The notes under the pieces are model-generated. The model ran no database searches. It had not been told where the DNA came from and worked only from the letters and a program-made list of their open reading frames with translations. The translations under genes were made by a program, and so were the position numbers. A stretch of 64,000 nucleotides of DNA from Forficula auricularia (Eukaryota; Arthropoda; Insecta; Dermaptera; Forficulidae), in assembly GCA_024734495.1 (NCBI GenBank), contig JALMQS010000841.1:4458176-4522175 (forward strand), given 5' to 3'. Shown one piece after another: positions 43,790 through 54,269 of this stretch. Each line of letters opens with the position of its first letter. The stretch's first letter is position 1.

Positions 43790-46080
43790 TATTTATTTAT
43801 TTATTTATTTATTTCAACGGCATGTGCCTTTAAAAACATTACAAAAAGTAATACAAAGAAACACTACTTAGTAAAAAGTAGAGAAAAAAACAATAATGTT
43901 AAACATACAAATACTAAACAACAATACAGAGTAAATCAGATATAATAATTATGATAGTGAGTATTTAAATATATGAAAGTGTGTTTATTTTTATAATTCT
44001 AGACATTCTGTTGGTATCTATAGTAAAATTCAAAACGCATGTTTTTTGGGAAAGGGCGTTATAAGCGATGCTTAATCTATAAATAGGGTTGGTTTCGGAA
44101 TGACGTGTAAATGGAACTGGTGGATAGAATGGTTGATTCTGTCGTAGTGGGTACGAGGGATTGTTCAGTGGAAAAAGAATTTTAAGCTCAGGACAACGAA
44201 TGGCATCAGACATAATTTTAAAAGTGAATAAGTTGTCGGAAGCAATCATAGACGAAAGAATAGTTGACATGTCGAAAGTTTCAGCGATTTTCAAGTAGTC
44301 ATGATCGTATCTAGACATAGGGCTACCAGAGAGAGACGCCAGATGTCTCAAAACTTTATGCTGAATTCTTTCAAGTCTAGCTATGTTGGTTTTTAGATTC
44401 GGTCTCCAGATTGTTGAAGCATACATTACGACAGATTTAATCAAACTTATGTATAGGTATCTGATACAATTGGGGCTCCTAAAAGCTTTAGTGTTGCGAA
44501 ATATGAACCCCCAAGTTCGGTTAGCTTTACTAACCACATGATTAATATGTTCATTAAACGTGAGCTTTGAGTCAAAGGTGACACCAAGGTCTTTGATTGA
44601 AGTTACTCTAGTGCAATAAGAAGTATCGTCCAGATAGTAATTGTATGAGATAAAATATTCCTTTTTTGAGAATGAAATGGTGAAGCATTTGTCAAAATTT
44701 AGAAAAAATAAGTTTGCTTTGCACCAGATAGTTAAGTTTTTTAGGTCGGATTGTAGCTTGTTGCAGTCTGAAACTTTAGAAATGTCAAAAAACAATTTGA
44801 TATCGTCTGCGAATAGCAATATATTGCAATGTTGAGTTACATTGACCAGGTCATTAATAAATAAAAGAAACAATAGGGGACCAATGTGGCTACCCTGAGG
44901 GACCCCAGAGGGTGCTAAGAATTGTTGGGATACCGCGCCATTGATTCGGACGATTGAATATCTATCGGAGAGATAATTTCCAATCCATAGAATTATATTA
45001 GTTGGAAGATTAAAGTACTTAAGCTTTAGCAACAAAATTTCATGATTGATGAGGTCAAAGGCTTTTTTAAAATCAAGGTAAATAGCGTCGAGTTGTGTAT
45101 TTTTGTTAAGGCTGAGGAAAATAGAATTTGTGAATACAGTAAGATTAGTGACAGTTGAACGAGAATGTACAAATCCATGCTGTTTACTGGAAATCGCATC
45201 AGAGCAAATTAAAAGAATCTTGTTGTACATAATCTTGTCTAATAATTTTGGTATCGCACTTATTATAGCTATTGGTCTGTAATTTCTGATGTTATTGCGT
45301 GAGCCACTCTTGAAAACGGGAGTAATAAATGATTTTTTCCATAGTTCAGGTAGAAATTTTTCTTCGAGAGAGAGGTTGAATAATATAAGTAAGGGTTTAA
45401 TAAGAGACAAAGAACAGTTTTTGACTATAAAAGCAGGTACACCATCAGAGCCGACGGTGAGAGAGGGCTTCAATTCCTTTAATGCAGTGATTATTTCTTC
45501 CTCGGAAATTGTAATTGGAATATTACTAGCATGTTTATCGGGGACTAGAGTATTTGCACAATAGTTGGCAATAGTGTCTGAGTCAAATGTTACATTTGTT
45601 GTAGCCAAGCTATAGACATTTTTAAAGAATTCAGCAAAAAGATTGGAAATCTGTGCATCATTGGAGCCATTGAATTCATCGAGGAACATGCTGAAGGATA
45701 TCCCTTTGTGCCCCTCTTGCATTAATGAAGTTCCAGAAGATTTTTATATTGTTTGGCACATTAGATTCAATATTTGAAATATAGGTAGAATAACAAAGTG
45801 TGGCCTCGGCTTTACACAGAGACCTTAAAGTTTTTGAAATCATTATAATTTGTTTCACTCTGATTACTCTTGTAATTCTTATGGGCAATTTTTGTTAATT
45901 ATTAGCGAAATAAGTTTCTTAGAAAACCATGATGGATATCCAGCACTATTGCAATGCATTTTGAGGCATGTTTCTGCTATGAGGGACATTATTATATCAT
46001 AAAACCTCGTTACCGCAGAAGATAAATCTAAATTACATAAAGTGGTATTCCAATCAATTTCTTCAATTTTTGACTAAGGA
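43790..46080 (-). mobile_element. Degraded jockey/CR1-type LINE, 5'-truncated
   Basis: The 3' end is an (AAAT)n tail (plus-strand TTTA repeat at about 43790-43813). Going upstream on the minus strand come a short 3' UTR, the reverse-transcriptase frame (43965-45722), and in other frames the linker before it: KIEEIDWNTTLCNLDLSSAV then FYDIIMSLIAETCL then GYPSWFSKKLISLI (about 46070-45890), then SNVPNNIKIFWNFINAR (about 45770-45710). At least two frame changes interrupt it. No intact endonuclease was seen above about 46100. Confidence 0.85.
43965..45722 (-). pseudogene. LINE reverse transcriptase (long open frame, partial ORF2)
   Basis: 585 residues. RT motifs are in order: a finger/template region (KSGSRNNIRNYRPIAIISAI, residues 138-157), HGFVHSRST (182-190), motif A AIYLDFKKAFDLINH with catalytic D217, GVPQGSHIGPLLF (273-285), motif C LLFADD with D306 and D307. 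The thumb and a C-terminal region (RLERIQHKVLRHLA, later SRYDHD) follow. No RNase H domain, as in jockey and CR1 elements. The apparent start Met is not native: coding homology continues upstream in another frame (FWNFINAR), so a frameshift near 45700-45720 separates them. RT catalysis is intact by eye, but without a joined endonuclease the element cannot be autonomous. A related C-terminal piece is at 55540-56017. Confidence 0.9.
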
Positions 46081-46445
46081 CTTCAATGCTGCATCTTGCA
46101 AAATTATAACTGACCCATTTTGATTTTTTAAAGAACTCAAATGACGGTGACACAGTAGTACTAGACGTATCGGAATAATATAGAAAAGCGTTGCGTAAAG
46201 ATTTTTTTTATTGTATGGCTCAAATTGTATTTTGATTTGGCTTCTGTCGTCTGATGCAGTCCCCGCTCTCATAGCACAGGCCCGGAAAATGACATTCATA
46301 TTAGCTAATTTTCGGGCGCCACCGGCGTCCCTTCCATGGCTAATTGCATTAGGCTAATTCTAGACCAATCAAAAAGTTAAGCAATCTTAATCAGCTCAGA
46401 GACCAACTCCTAATCGGTTACCGCTCTCTGGAATGTTTCGAAAAA

Positions 46446-46475
46446 TATATAAATATATATATATATATATTTTTT
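46446..46475. repeat. (AT)n microsatellite
   Basis: An uninterrupted AT run after ATATATAAATATATATA. Confidence 0.7.
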
Positions 46476-46550
46476 TAATAAATAATTAATTAATCTTCAA
46501 TCATAAATTAATAATTTTTGAAAAGCTTATTGAATATAATTTTTGTTTTT

Positions 46551-47118
46551 CAGAGGATGAGGAACAAAATAAGTGTTTATTTACGCCTTATCAATTGCAA
46601 CGTTTCGCCACTTTTATTGCAGCTTCTTCAGGCTCTACAAAGGAGCAAATACATATATCAAAAAAACACATTCAAAAACAAAAATTCACCCAACTCAAAA
46701 TCAATTTCATATAAGTATACCTTGATAAATAAAGCTCCAAACACTTTGTCAATTTTTTTAAGCTCTGCCATTATTATACATACAGACAGATAATTTTACC
46801 AGTGAAATTGCAAAAGTTATAATTGTATATTTTTTGATATTGGTGTTTTTGAGTTGTTGATGATAAAATAGAGATGTATTCGAGTGTCTGTATGTATAAT
46901 AATGGCAGAGCTTGAAAAAATTGACAAAGTGTTTGGAGCTTTATTTAACAAGGTATATATGAAATTGATTTTGAGTTGGGTGAATTTTTGTTATTGAATG
47001 TGTTTTTTTGATATATGTATTTGCTCCTTTGTAGAGCCTGAAGAAGCTGCAATAAAAGTGGCGAAACGTTGCAATTGATAAGTCGTAAATAAACACTTAT
47101 TTTGTTCCTCATCCTCTG
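46551..47118. repeat. Family F fold-back with paired hammerhead-like cores
   Basis: Arms of about 245 bp (46551-46797 and 46880-47118) are inverted; ends are CAGAGGATGAGGAACAAAAT and its inverse. The minus-strand core is at 46597-46633, the plus-strand core at 47036-47073: GC-CTGAAGA, A, GCTGC...GTGGC stem, GAAACGTT-GC. The loop is about 80 bp of A/T. The 91-codon frame at 46518 is incidental. Confidence 0.82.
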
Positions 47119-47204
47119 AAATACAAAAATTACATTAATAAATTATGGAACTGAATCCCAATGATGACTTATTGAATATTTATTTCTAAATATTATAAAT
47201 TATA

Positions 47205-47425
47205 ATACATAGCGTCCTATTTATTCTCATTTCAATGATAGCCAAAAGTTTATTACACAGGAGTTTTTTGACGGGTTATAGTGGTGTTTCACACTTTTGT
47301 TAACCTCCTGAAGAAGGGCTCGTAACCCGAAATATGTATAGAGATAAATAAAAAAATCTCCAAAATATAATTTAAAATTTTTTTTAATTTTTATTTCCTC
47401 TTTGTGACACACCACTTGTTCGTTT
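47205..47425 (+). repeat. Family C hammerhead-like element, single copy
   Basis: Contains the core at 47305-47343, then GAGATAAATAAAAAAATCTC and TCCTCTTTGTGACACACCAC, which recur near 50510-50590. A related TTTCACTATAAATCAACACC phrase occurs at 47607. Confidence 0.6.
47305..47343 (+). ncRNA. Hammerhead-like motif with AUA at the cleavage position
   Basis: CTC, CTGAAGA (47308-47314), stem GGG/CCC with loop CTCGTAA, GAAAT, ATGT, ATA, GAG. CTC and GAG pair as stem I; AT...AT closes a 2-bp stem III around ATGT. Confidence 0.6.
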
Positions 47426-47825
47426 GTTTATTAACAACTCATTATTAATAATGGAAAAAATAAATAGTAATTGGCATTGTTTTGGATCATGTGACTGGTG
47501 TCATAGAGATAGTAATTAAGAGTCAAACTACTAATCACCCAGAATACCTCCGCCATTTCATAGGACCGCTTTTGGCGCGTCCATACCCGTCAAAAAACTC
47601 CTGTGTTTCACTATAAATCAACACCGCTTTCCCTAAATGTTAAAAGTTTATTATTTATTTATTTCCAATTGTCTATAAGATCGGTGAATGTTAATTTATT
47701 TGATTTAAGAAATGACATTTGCCATGTTTTCGGGAAAAATTAAAATTGTGTAAACATAATATCTTTTTATTATAACAATTTTAAATTATGTTATTTAATT
47801 TTTTCATATAAGTATAACATAAGTT

Positions 47826-48018
47826 TTTTTTTATTTATTGTCATCGCGAACAAAGGCCATTTGACAACAAATCAGTAAAGTGTTAGTAGGGTATGTGAGG
47901 GAGCCGAGTTTTAGCCGGTAGAAATTTTATATGCTAGCCAGGCTCGAACCCAGGCCTTCCGCTTGAACATCGTCATCAACGATGCTGAAGCGGAGCCAGC
48001 TCGGTCAACCTGACTCCC
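47826..48018 (-). mobile_element. tRNA-derived SINE, family 2 (minus)
   Basis: A perfect 12-bp TSD ATAACATAAGTT lies at 47814-47825 and 48019-48030. On the minus strand a head ATGGGAGTCAGGTTGACCGA, a B box GGGTTCGAGCC, a body, then an A-rich tail (plus-strand T8). Different from family 1. Confidence 0.85.
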
Positions 48019-48199
48019 ATAACATAAGTTATATAGGAAAAAAATTCAATTGATTATACAAAAAGAATAGTAAAAAATGAATGAATAATTACACTTCTAG
48101 CTACAACTGGAATGAAAATAAATATATATTGTATACAATAAATATTTGAATAAGATAATTAATAATTATTTCTATATCCATAGTATTCTTTCCAATCTC

Positions 48200-48440
48200 A
48201 TTCTATTACTAGGCAGGTTTTTATTTTATTTATCATCATAGATACTAATGCGGCTTATTAAGGTAGGTCAGACTGAGTGGCTGGGCTGCCTTGGGGCTTC
48301 CTAATCTACAATAATCCGTTAAGAGGCTCGAGATCGCTCTTGGCTGCTGTATACATTATCTATCATAAAATTAAGTCGCAGTCTCCTATCAATTACTAGA
48401 TGCATAGTTGATTTTAGGACACAAGTAATTACTTCCTTTC
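48200..48440. other. GC-richer unique island 10
   Basis: No window repeats or ORF; contains CGGCTTATTAAGG and AAGAGGCTCGAGATCGC. Candidate regulatory DNA. Confidence 0.3.
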
Positions 48441-48518
48441 ACGGGTCAATTTTAAAAATAAAATATATTCTATAACATTATAAGGGGAAAACATTTCCAA
48501 TAAATATTATTATTTTAC

Positions 48519-49238
48519 CATACAGGGTATGGTCAAGTATTGTAATCGTACATGAAAAAAGTGGTTTTTTTTCCTTCTTTTTTTTCGAAATATCTCAAAA
48601 ACGGCTGAAATTATTTTGATTAAAAAAATTGAGCAAAACCATGGCATTTCGCTCTACAAAAAAGCCCTAATAAGTGAACATCGAAAAAATTATATTTTTC
48701 GAGATAATAATTGTTTTGTCAAAATGTCTGTTAGTTTGGTCGTCTGTTTGTCCGTTCTGTGCGTTACCAAATTTTTGTGAACGAGCTAGCTCATAAATTA
48801 GCGGGAATATTGAAACCAAATTTCACACGTAGTTTTGGTCCATTGAGATTAAGAGCTGATTAGATTTTGGTGCATATCGACCCAAAATTAAGGGGGGTGG
48901 AGAGGGGGTTAAAAATTAAAAATCTAGCCCATTTGAGCAAACTCAACCAAATTTTGTATACATAATCAATGGGACCCCAGAAGTCTAAAAATGCAAAAAC
49001 TAACCGCCCAAAATGGGGGATGGGGGAGTGTATGGTCAAAAAATGAAAATCTAGGCTCTTGTACCAAACTCAACCAAATTTTGTATACATAATCAGTGAC
49101 GCCCCAGGAGTCTAAAAATGCAAAAACTAACCCCCCTCCCCTACATGATTATAAATAATTTTATTAAATATTAAATATAAGTGAGGGGCCAGGTTGTATG
49201 GTAAAGTCAAGTGGATGGCCACATCAGAACACGTCAGC
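48519..49238 (+). repeat. R-family repeat, longest copy, 9-bp TSD
   Basis: Begins CATACAGGGTATGGTC, ends GAACACGTCAGC, flanked by TTATTTTAC at 48510-48518 and 49239-49247. No terminal inverted repeats and no ORF. It contains two tandem units of about 125 bp, each with CAAACTCAACCAAATTTTGT and GTCTAAAAATGCAAAAACTA. Other pieces: 4431-4910, 33985-34134, 36493-37063, 59857-59936. Confidence 0.82.
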
Positions 49239-49369
49239 TTATTTTACTGTTGATTCCAATTGAAAATTAAAAGCAATTCTTGAAATAGTTAGTTTTATTA
49301 TCTATCGATTTACTAAGTTTTTGAAAGAACAAGCCTCACAAATGAAAAGTTAAACCAAAAGAGCCCTTA

Positions 49370-49760
49370 ATAAAGATTGCGCCGTTTTCACGTGATCTCG
49401 ACGATTGACTGGGGGGGTACATTGGGGTGCGGGAAAAAGGAAAGGTACAGTGACTTCAAAAAGGAACGAACTACTTGTTCGTTTTAATGGTGGCTGTTTG
49501 TAGCAAAGGTGTAGGTGTAGGTGGTCGACCCTGCCGTTTCAGTTCCCGTTGCTCCCCTGGCCCCCTGGGCCCCTGTGAATGCGCCTTCGGGCAAGTCCTC
49601 AACTTGGGGAAGAGCATCAAGCCGCAACTTATCTTTATCTTTATTGCCAGTCAGCCACATTTATGTCTCTATCGTTGCCGAATGGCGTTAAATTTTACTT
49701 CACACATCAAACGCGTTCATACCTTTTAGTCTTTGTTTTGAACCTTTTATGTTCGACAGA
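49370..49760. other. GC-richer unique island 11
   Basis: Two frames (84 and 117 codons) overlap here but neither is recognisable, and the longer runs into AT-rich Lys/Asn/Leu sequence. Contains AATGGCGTTAAATTTTACTT; a similar CGGCGTAAATTTTACATC is in the 55.2-kb island. Candidate regulatory DNA. Confidence 0.35.
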
Positions 49761-49939
49761 ATGTTTGCGCAAAGCTAACATGAAATCGATTTTTCTTAAC
49801 TTTGTTCAGGTAAATAAATTATACAATATGTATATGACTCAATACTCAAACGTGGAATATTTTTTGTTAAATAAAATATTGGTTAAGTCATTTTCAAGAT
49901 ATTTAGAAAAAATTAAAAAAGTACTTAAATAAAGTACTA

Positions 49940-50340
49940 ATGTTTGTAGGCCGATATGTACCAAAAACTAATCAGCGCTTCATTTTGTTAAACTAATGGT
50001 AGGTTTTCAATTTCATTTCAATCGGTGTAACGGTGTGGAAAAAATCGTGGGCCAAAAAAACGATAACATCCATCCATCCATCCATCCATCCATCCATCTA
50101 TCCATACATACATACATCCAAACGCACTAAATGAAAAAATCGTACTTTTTGGCCCAATGTAATTTTTGGCAAAACCGTCACGTGCTAAAATTCAACCTAA
50201 TTGAATACTACAATTTGTGACTTTAATTGAGTCTATGGGTTCCGTAGTCTTTACCTGAGGACCCTTGGAAGTCGCGCTTGCCGAGAGACCGATTACAATA
50301 CTTCCCCCATGCTTCGCATTCGATAAAGTAAAAAACCAAA
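49940..50340. repeat. Dispersed repeat with (CATC)n microsatellite
   Basis: Contains CCGATATGTACCAAAAACTA, a CATC/CATA tandem run at about 50068-50120, and a right end CCATGCTTCGCATTCGATAA. The end resembles CGCATGCTTCACATTGAATA at about 19428. Class unknown. Confidence 0.5.
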
Positions 50341-50499
50341 AAAACTATGTCTTATGATAAATAATTCCATCCATCCAGCCCAGAAAAAAATTCTAGTCAA
50401 AAATTGGTCTAATATTTTTATTTTAACAAAATGGCTAAGGGGCTAGTATTGTATGAAAATGGAATAAATATAATTCTTATATTTTATTTAATCTATTTT

Positions 50500-50735
50500 A
50501 TTAGACGAGATAAACACGTTTACGAAATATATATAAAACTAAAAAATCTTTGTATTTAATTTTCTCCTTGTGAAACACCACCAACTCCAACCTAATTTAA
50601 TTTTAACAATGTTTCACTATAAACCAACACCGCGTTCCCTAAATTTTAGAGATAAACACGTTTCGAGGGTATTTACCTCAGATTTTCATCAGTGCACGCC
50701 CGTGCTCTTTTTGATGTTTGGTGTTCAGAATCTAA
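50500..50735. repeat. Family C-like element with a minus-strand hammerhead-like core
   Basis: Holds a CTGATGA...GAAAC core on the minus strand at 50655-50697 (stem GAGG/CCTC), plus phrases shared with 47205-47425 (TCTCCTTGTGAAACACCACC). Stem I is weak. Confidence 0.45.
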
Positions 50736-50936
50736 ATTAAGGGTTCCCAAACTTTTTCATAGCGGGTCCTTATTTTAACAAGAATTCTATTGAGGAATCT
50801 CTCTCCTCATACTGCTCTTGTAGCTGCAACTAGAGAAATTCCTTTCATCATACTGAGATTCTAACAATAATGATAGCCAACTTATCGAAATGATGGAATT
50901 GTGAAACTAGATTTTTTCTCGAATTCTCATAGTGTA

Positions 50937-51344
50937 TATGTAAAAACCCGTTTTTAGTAAGAATGAGTTCTTACTAGTTAAAACGATTTTCATGGAATAC
51001 CTTTGTGCCAACTAGAGTTTACTGATGTTTGTTGAGTTTGGTTCTAAAATCTTCATTTTTGACCTTCCGCCTCATTTTGGGTGTTTATTTTGAAAATTGT
51101 TAAGCGAAAATGTCAAAAATTAGAAGGAAAGTTGCAGAGGATGTAATTTTTGACATTATCGTTTAAAATTTTTTGAAAATAAACACCCATAATGATATGG
51201 AAGATCAAAAATGAAGATTTTAGATCTTTGAACCAAACTCAACCAACATCAGTAAATTCTAGTTGCCACAAAGGTAGGTATTCAGTGAAACTCGTTTTAA
51301 CTAGCAAGAACCCGTTCTTACTAAAAAACCGGGCTTTACTGCAA
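50937..51344. repeat. Fold-back element S, copy 2
   Basis: The right end GCTTTACTGCAA matches copy 1; the left end has lost TTGCAG. Inverted inner segments AATGTCAAAAATTAG and ATGTAATTTTTGACATTAT. Confidence 0.78.
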
Positions 51345-51346
51345 CA

Positions 51347-52265
51347 TATAACTCTATGGTAACTTTATTTTTGAACCTTCAAATGTGACACACTAGCCCA
51401 ATTATCAAAAAAATTAGTAAGCATTTTGTATAGTCTGGAAATGGAACTATGTATTAAAAAAAAACTGTATGTACTATATTAGAAATGATATCATTGTGTG
51501 TGTATCAAATACTGAGGCCAGATATGAGAAGGTAATTTCAGAAAAACATGCACATGCGTGAATTTTTGAAATTTATTGTATGACTCTTAACTGTTTCTTA
51601 CTAAATTAATTCAACAACATTTTACACAAAGTGTTTTTTCATTTATTTTTACGATTTAATATCTTTGATTAATTGATAGATCTCATAAGAATTTGTAGAC
51701 ATTTACAGAGATCTTTGGCTTGGTCGAAGTATAAGCATAAATAAAAACATTACTAATATCCGATTTAAACTAATATGTACAAATGTTTTATTTTGTAGAT
51801 ATGTAGGTAATACATCCTAGAGAATGTTAAACATCGTTTTCGAAATATTACTCTTCCCAGTTACTAGTGTAAGTTCCTCAATTTAGATGCTAAATCTAAA
51901 TAATTATACTGTTAGGTGTAAAAATATATTCTTTTTCTCGTGTTTATGGATCATAGCTTTAATTAATTAGAATTGGCTTCCGAGATACGTTTATCAAATT
52001 AAATAAGAATATTTGAATTAAAAGAGGCTACTTTAGGTGAATATCAGGGGTCGGCCGTTATTTGTACAGGCTATGTCAACCAGAGTCCGAGTTCTAGTTA
52101 AGTTATAACAATAAACACATGTTGCCTAAGCCCGGCTTAGTGTAGGTATATACAAGGCTAAAACTCTATGGTAATTTTATTTTTGAACCTTCAAATGTGA
52201 AAGACTCGCCCAGTTAGCAAAAAAATTAGTAAGGAGTGGAACTATGTATTAAAAATTGTATATAC
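51347..52265. repeat. Direct repeat pair (51347-51480 and 52158-52265)
   Basis: Both copies run AACTCTATGGTAACTTTATT / AACTCTATGGTAATTTTATT, then TTTGAACCTTCAAATGTGA and AAATGGAACTATGTATTAAA / GAGTGGAACTATGTATTAAA, the second with a deletion. The 680 bp between hold no gene. Confidence 0.7.
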
Positions 52266-52280
52266 TTGTGCACAGAAATG

Positions 52281-52490
52281 GCGGGAATTGGACAAAATTA
52301 AAAACGCAGAGTTTTTATTAAATGAGCCAGACGTTTCGTCAATTTATTTTGACTTCCTCAGTGGTCCATTTTATCACTCTTTGTCAAAATGATAAAATGA
52401 GCCACTGAGGAAGTCAAAATAAATTGACGAAACGTCTGGCCCATTAAATAAAATCTCTGTGTTTTTAATTTTGTCCGATTCCCTGCTATT
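52281..52490. repeat. Family A fold-back with two hammerhead-like cores
   Basis: Arms (52281-52374 and 52390-52490) are inverted around 52382; outer ends are GCGGGAATTGGACAAAATTA and its inverse. Minus-strand core at 52326-52365, plus-strand core at 52401-52450. The arms differ at few positions. Confidence 0.85.
52401..52450 (+). ncRNA. Best-formed hammerhead-like motif
   Basis: GCCA (52401-52404), CTGAGGA (52405-52411), linker A, stem II GTCAA/TTGAC with loop AATAAA, GAAAC (52439-52443), GTC (52444-52446), TGGC (52447-52450). GCCA and TGGC form stem I; GTC is the classical cleavage triplet. Stem III is reduced to at most one or two pairs. Confidence 0.65.
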
Positions 52491-52554
52491 CCTGTTACAC
52501 ATTTACTATGAATGGGAATGATACAACATTGTATATACTAGTTTAGAAGCAATT

Positions 52555-52735
52555 TGAAGTTAAATAACGTAATCAATAATTTATTGTGTTAATTCTACAT
52601 AATTATTTAGAAAATTATTTTATTATTTTTTGAAAAGGAAAAATGAATTAAGCACCCGACGGGATTCAAACCCGTGTCTCTCATCTCCTTTAGTCGAAGA
52701 GCGCCTTTACCAACTAGGCCAACGGATTTTAAAAA
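52555..52735 (-). mobile_element. tRNA-derived SINE, family 3
   Basis: On the minus strand the head reads TGGCCTAGTTGGTAAAGGCG (A box), an anticodon-like arm CTCTTCGACTAAAGGAG, and a T arm ACGGGTTTGAATCCCGT followed by CGGGTGC. The body is the same as the arms of 38935-39233. The 5' acceptor strand is missing. Confidence 0.75.
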
Positions 52736-52949
52736 TATTTTCTTTTGAAACCGACTGGTAGAATTCAATGGAAAGGCAGCCCAAGAATAATGAAAAATAA
52801 ATTTATGAATAAAATAATTTATTCAAACGACATTTTAATCTTCATAATTATTTTATTTGAAATTTTATTTTTCATTATCATTGACTGACCTTTCTATTGT
52901 ATGTAGTTTGTTTTCCTTTTTGAGTGTACTTGAATCAAAATCGTGTTTT

Positions 52950-53351
52950 TTAAAATTTTTCTTTTCTAAATTTAAAAAACTGTACATGAGTAAATTCTAG
53001 GATTAACTGATATGCAGGCTTACAGTATAAGAACCCCACCTTCGAAATCTTTAGCATGCCTGTCACGTTTAAAATAGTATTATCGATTTTCGAAGGTAAA
53101 AAAAGATTTGGACTTTTAAATGGCAATGTGATTAGCATAATCAGAGAATTCGTTCTCGATCTTGAGGGTAGCAAGGTAGAGTAGCAGTAGCAGCTACTTA
53201 CTTGGCTGTCTGCCTCTTCAAAGTAATCAAATGAATTTATTTTATATAATTTTTGCTCCCATCTTTTGCATAAATGAATTTTGATTAAGGATGATAAAAG
53301 AAAAAAAAATATGAAAAGGAAAAGGAAAACTTTGTAATTATTCAAATTCAT
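52950..53351 (-). other. Unrecognised 133-codon frame, probably chance
   Basis: The product starts with a Lys/Phe/Leu-rich hydrophobic run (VFLFLFIFFFLLSS) that comes from an A-rich tract, then unremarkable sequence. No motif, no homologous copy. A small secreted or membrane protein cannot be excluded. The segment before it (52765-52900) is a decayed family E repeat. Confidence 0.2.
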
Positions 53352-53399
53352 GTATATGTTCTAACTATATTTTAAAATTAAACTTAACTGGATTTATAT

Positions 53400-54160
53400 C
53401 TATTACAAATAGACAGATCTGTCAGAAATGAAATTTGGAAAATATCAAATCAGATTCTAACAATAAACTAAATAAAAAAAATAAATTAAACACCACTCAT
53501 TTTTTTTACATAATCCGCTCACTCTTGTTCATAATAATTATAAGTTAGGAATTATAAAGGACAAATCTTGAGATCACCGTTTTATTTCTGTATTCTTACC
53601 TACATTATAAAATGAGATCATTTTTAAATAAAACAATGAAGTTCTGTCGTTTCACAATTTTTATTGAAAATTCAAAGACCTTGCTCGCTTTTATATTCAG
53701 TCTAAATAAATATATTTGCCATGGATATTTAATATAAATTTTTGAATGTGTGAATTTCTATCTTCAGGTAAAAATGGAAACAACTAATTGAATTAAAATT
53801 AAATTGTGACTAAATTCTTAATAAATATCTTTGGGAAATACAATATTTATGTTAATCTGTAGATGAAAGACTTTTGAAACTATATAGCTTCAAATAAATA
53901 AAAAATATTTATACTTATTAATTAAAATGCCAGTTGTCCCTAATACCTTACAGTTTCATATAACGTACAAGTAGGTACTATTTTGGATGATCTTAGAAAA
54001 AATTAACTTTGTCCAATAAATATCTCAAGCATTTATTAATATTTTAAAATTATCTATTTTTTTAATTTTACTTAATATTTTATGAAAACATACTTGAAAT
54101 CATATACTATTAATAAAAGTAGTTATTCTTTTTGAGACTTGTTTGTTGGTAGAAATGGAG
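53400..54160. other. AT-rich spacer
   Basis: No supported feature. Confidence 0.4.
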
Positions 54161-54269
54161 ACCCAGCTCAAGGATAATGAAAAGTAGAAAATAATTTGCT
54201 TTGAAATTTTATTTTCAATCTTTTTAAAAAATCGAACGTCTTGGATAATTTTCGCTCCTTCTTCAGGGC
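54160..54269 (-). repeat. Family E hammerhead-like element, decayed
   Basis: GGAGACCCAGCTCAAGGATA start, ending CTCCTTCTTCAGGGC; the core pairing is lost (GAAAA in place of GAAAC). Confidence 0.45.

Noticed and set aside
46063..46299. 78-codon minus frame as the LINE endonuclease
   Set aside because: The LINE-like reading in this area (SKWVSYNFARCSIEVLSQK) lies in another frame; this frame shows no endonuclease motif.
49475..49932. 84- and 117-codon plus frames near 49.5 kb
   Set aside because: They overlap in different frames and the longer drifts into AT-driven Lys/Asn/Leu sequence; neither shows a domain.
52950..53351. 133-codon frame as a secreted protein
   Set aside because: The apparent signal-like N-terminus is encoded by an A-rich tract and the rest has no recognisable feature or copy.
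53610..53640. Resemblance of TGAGATCATTTTTAAAT to the bantam microRNA
   Set aside because: Matches only the first part and there is no hairpin around it.
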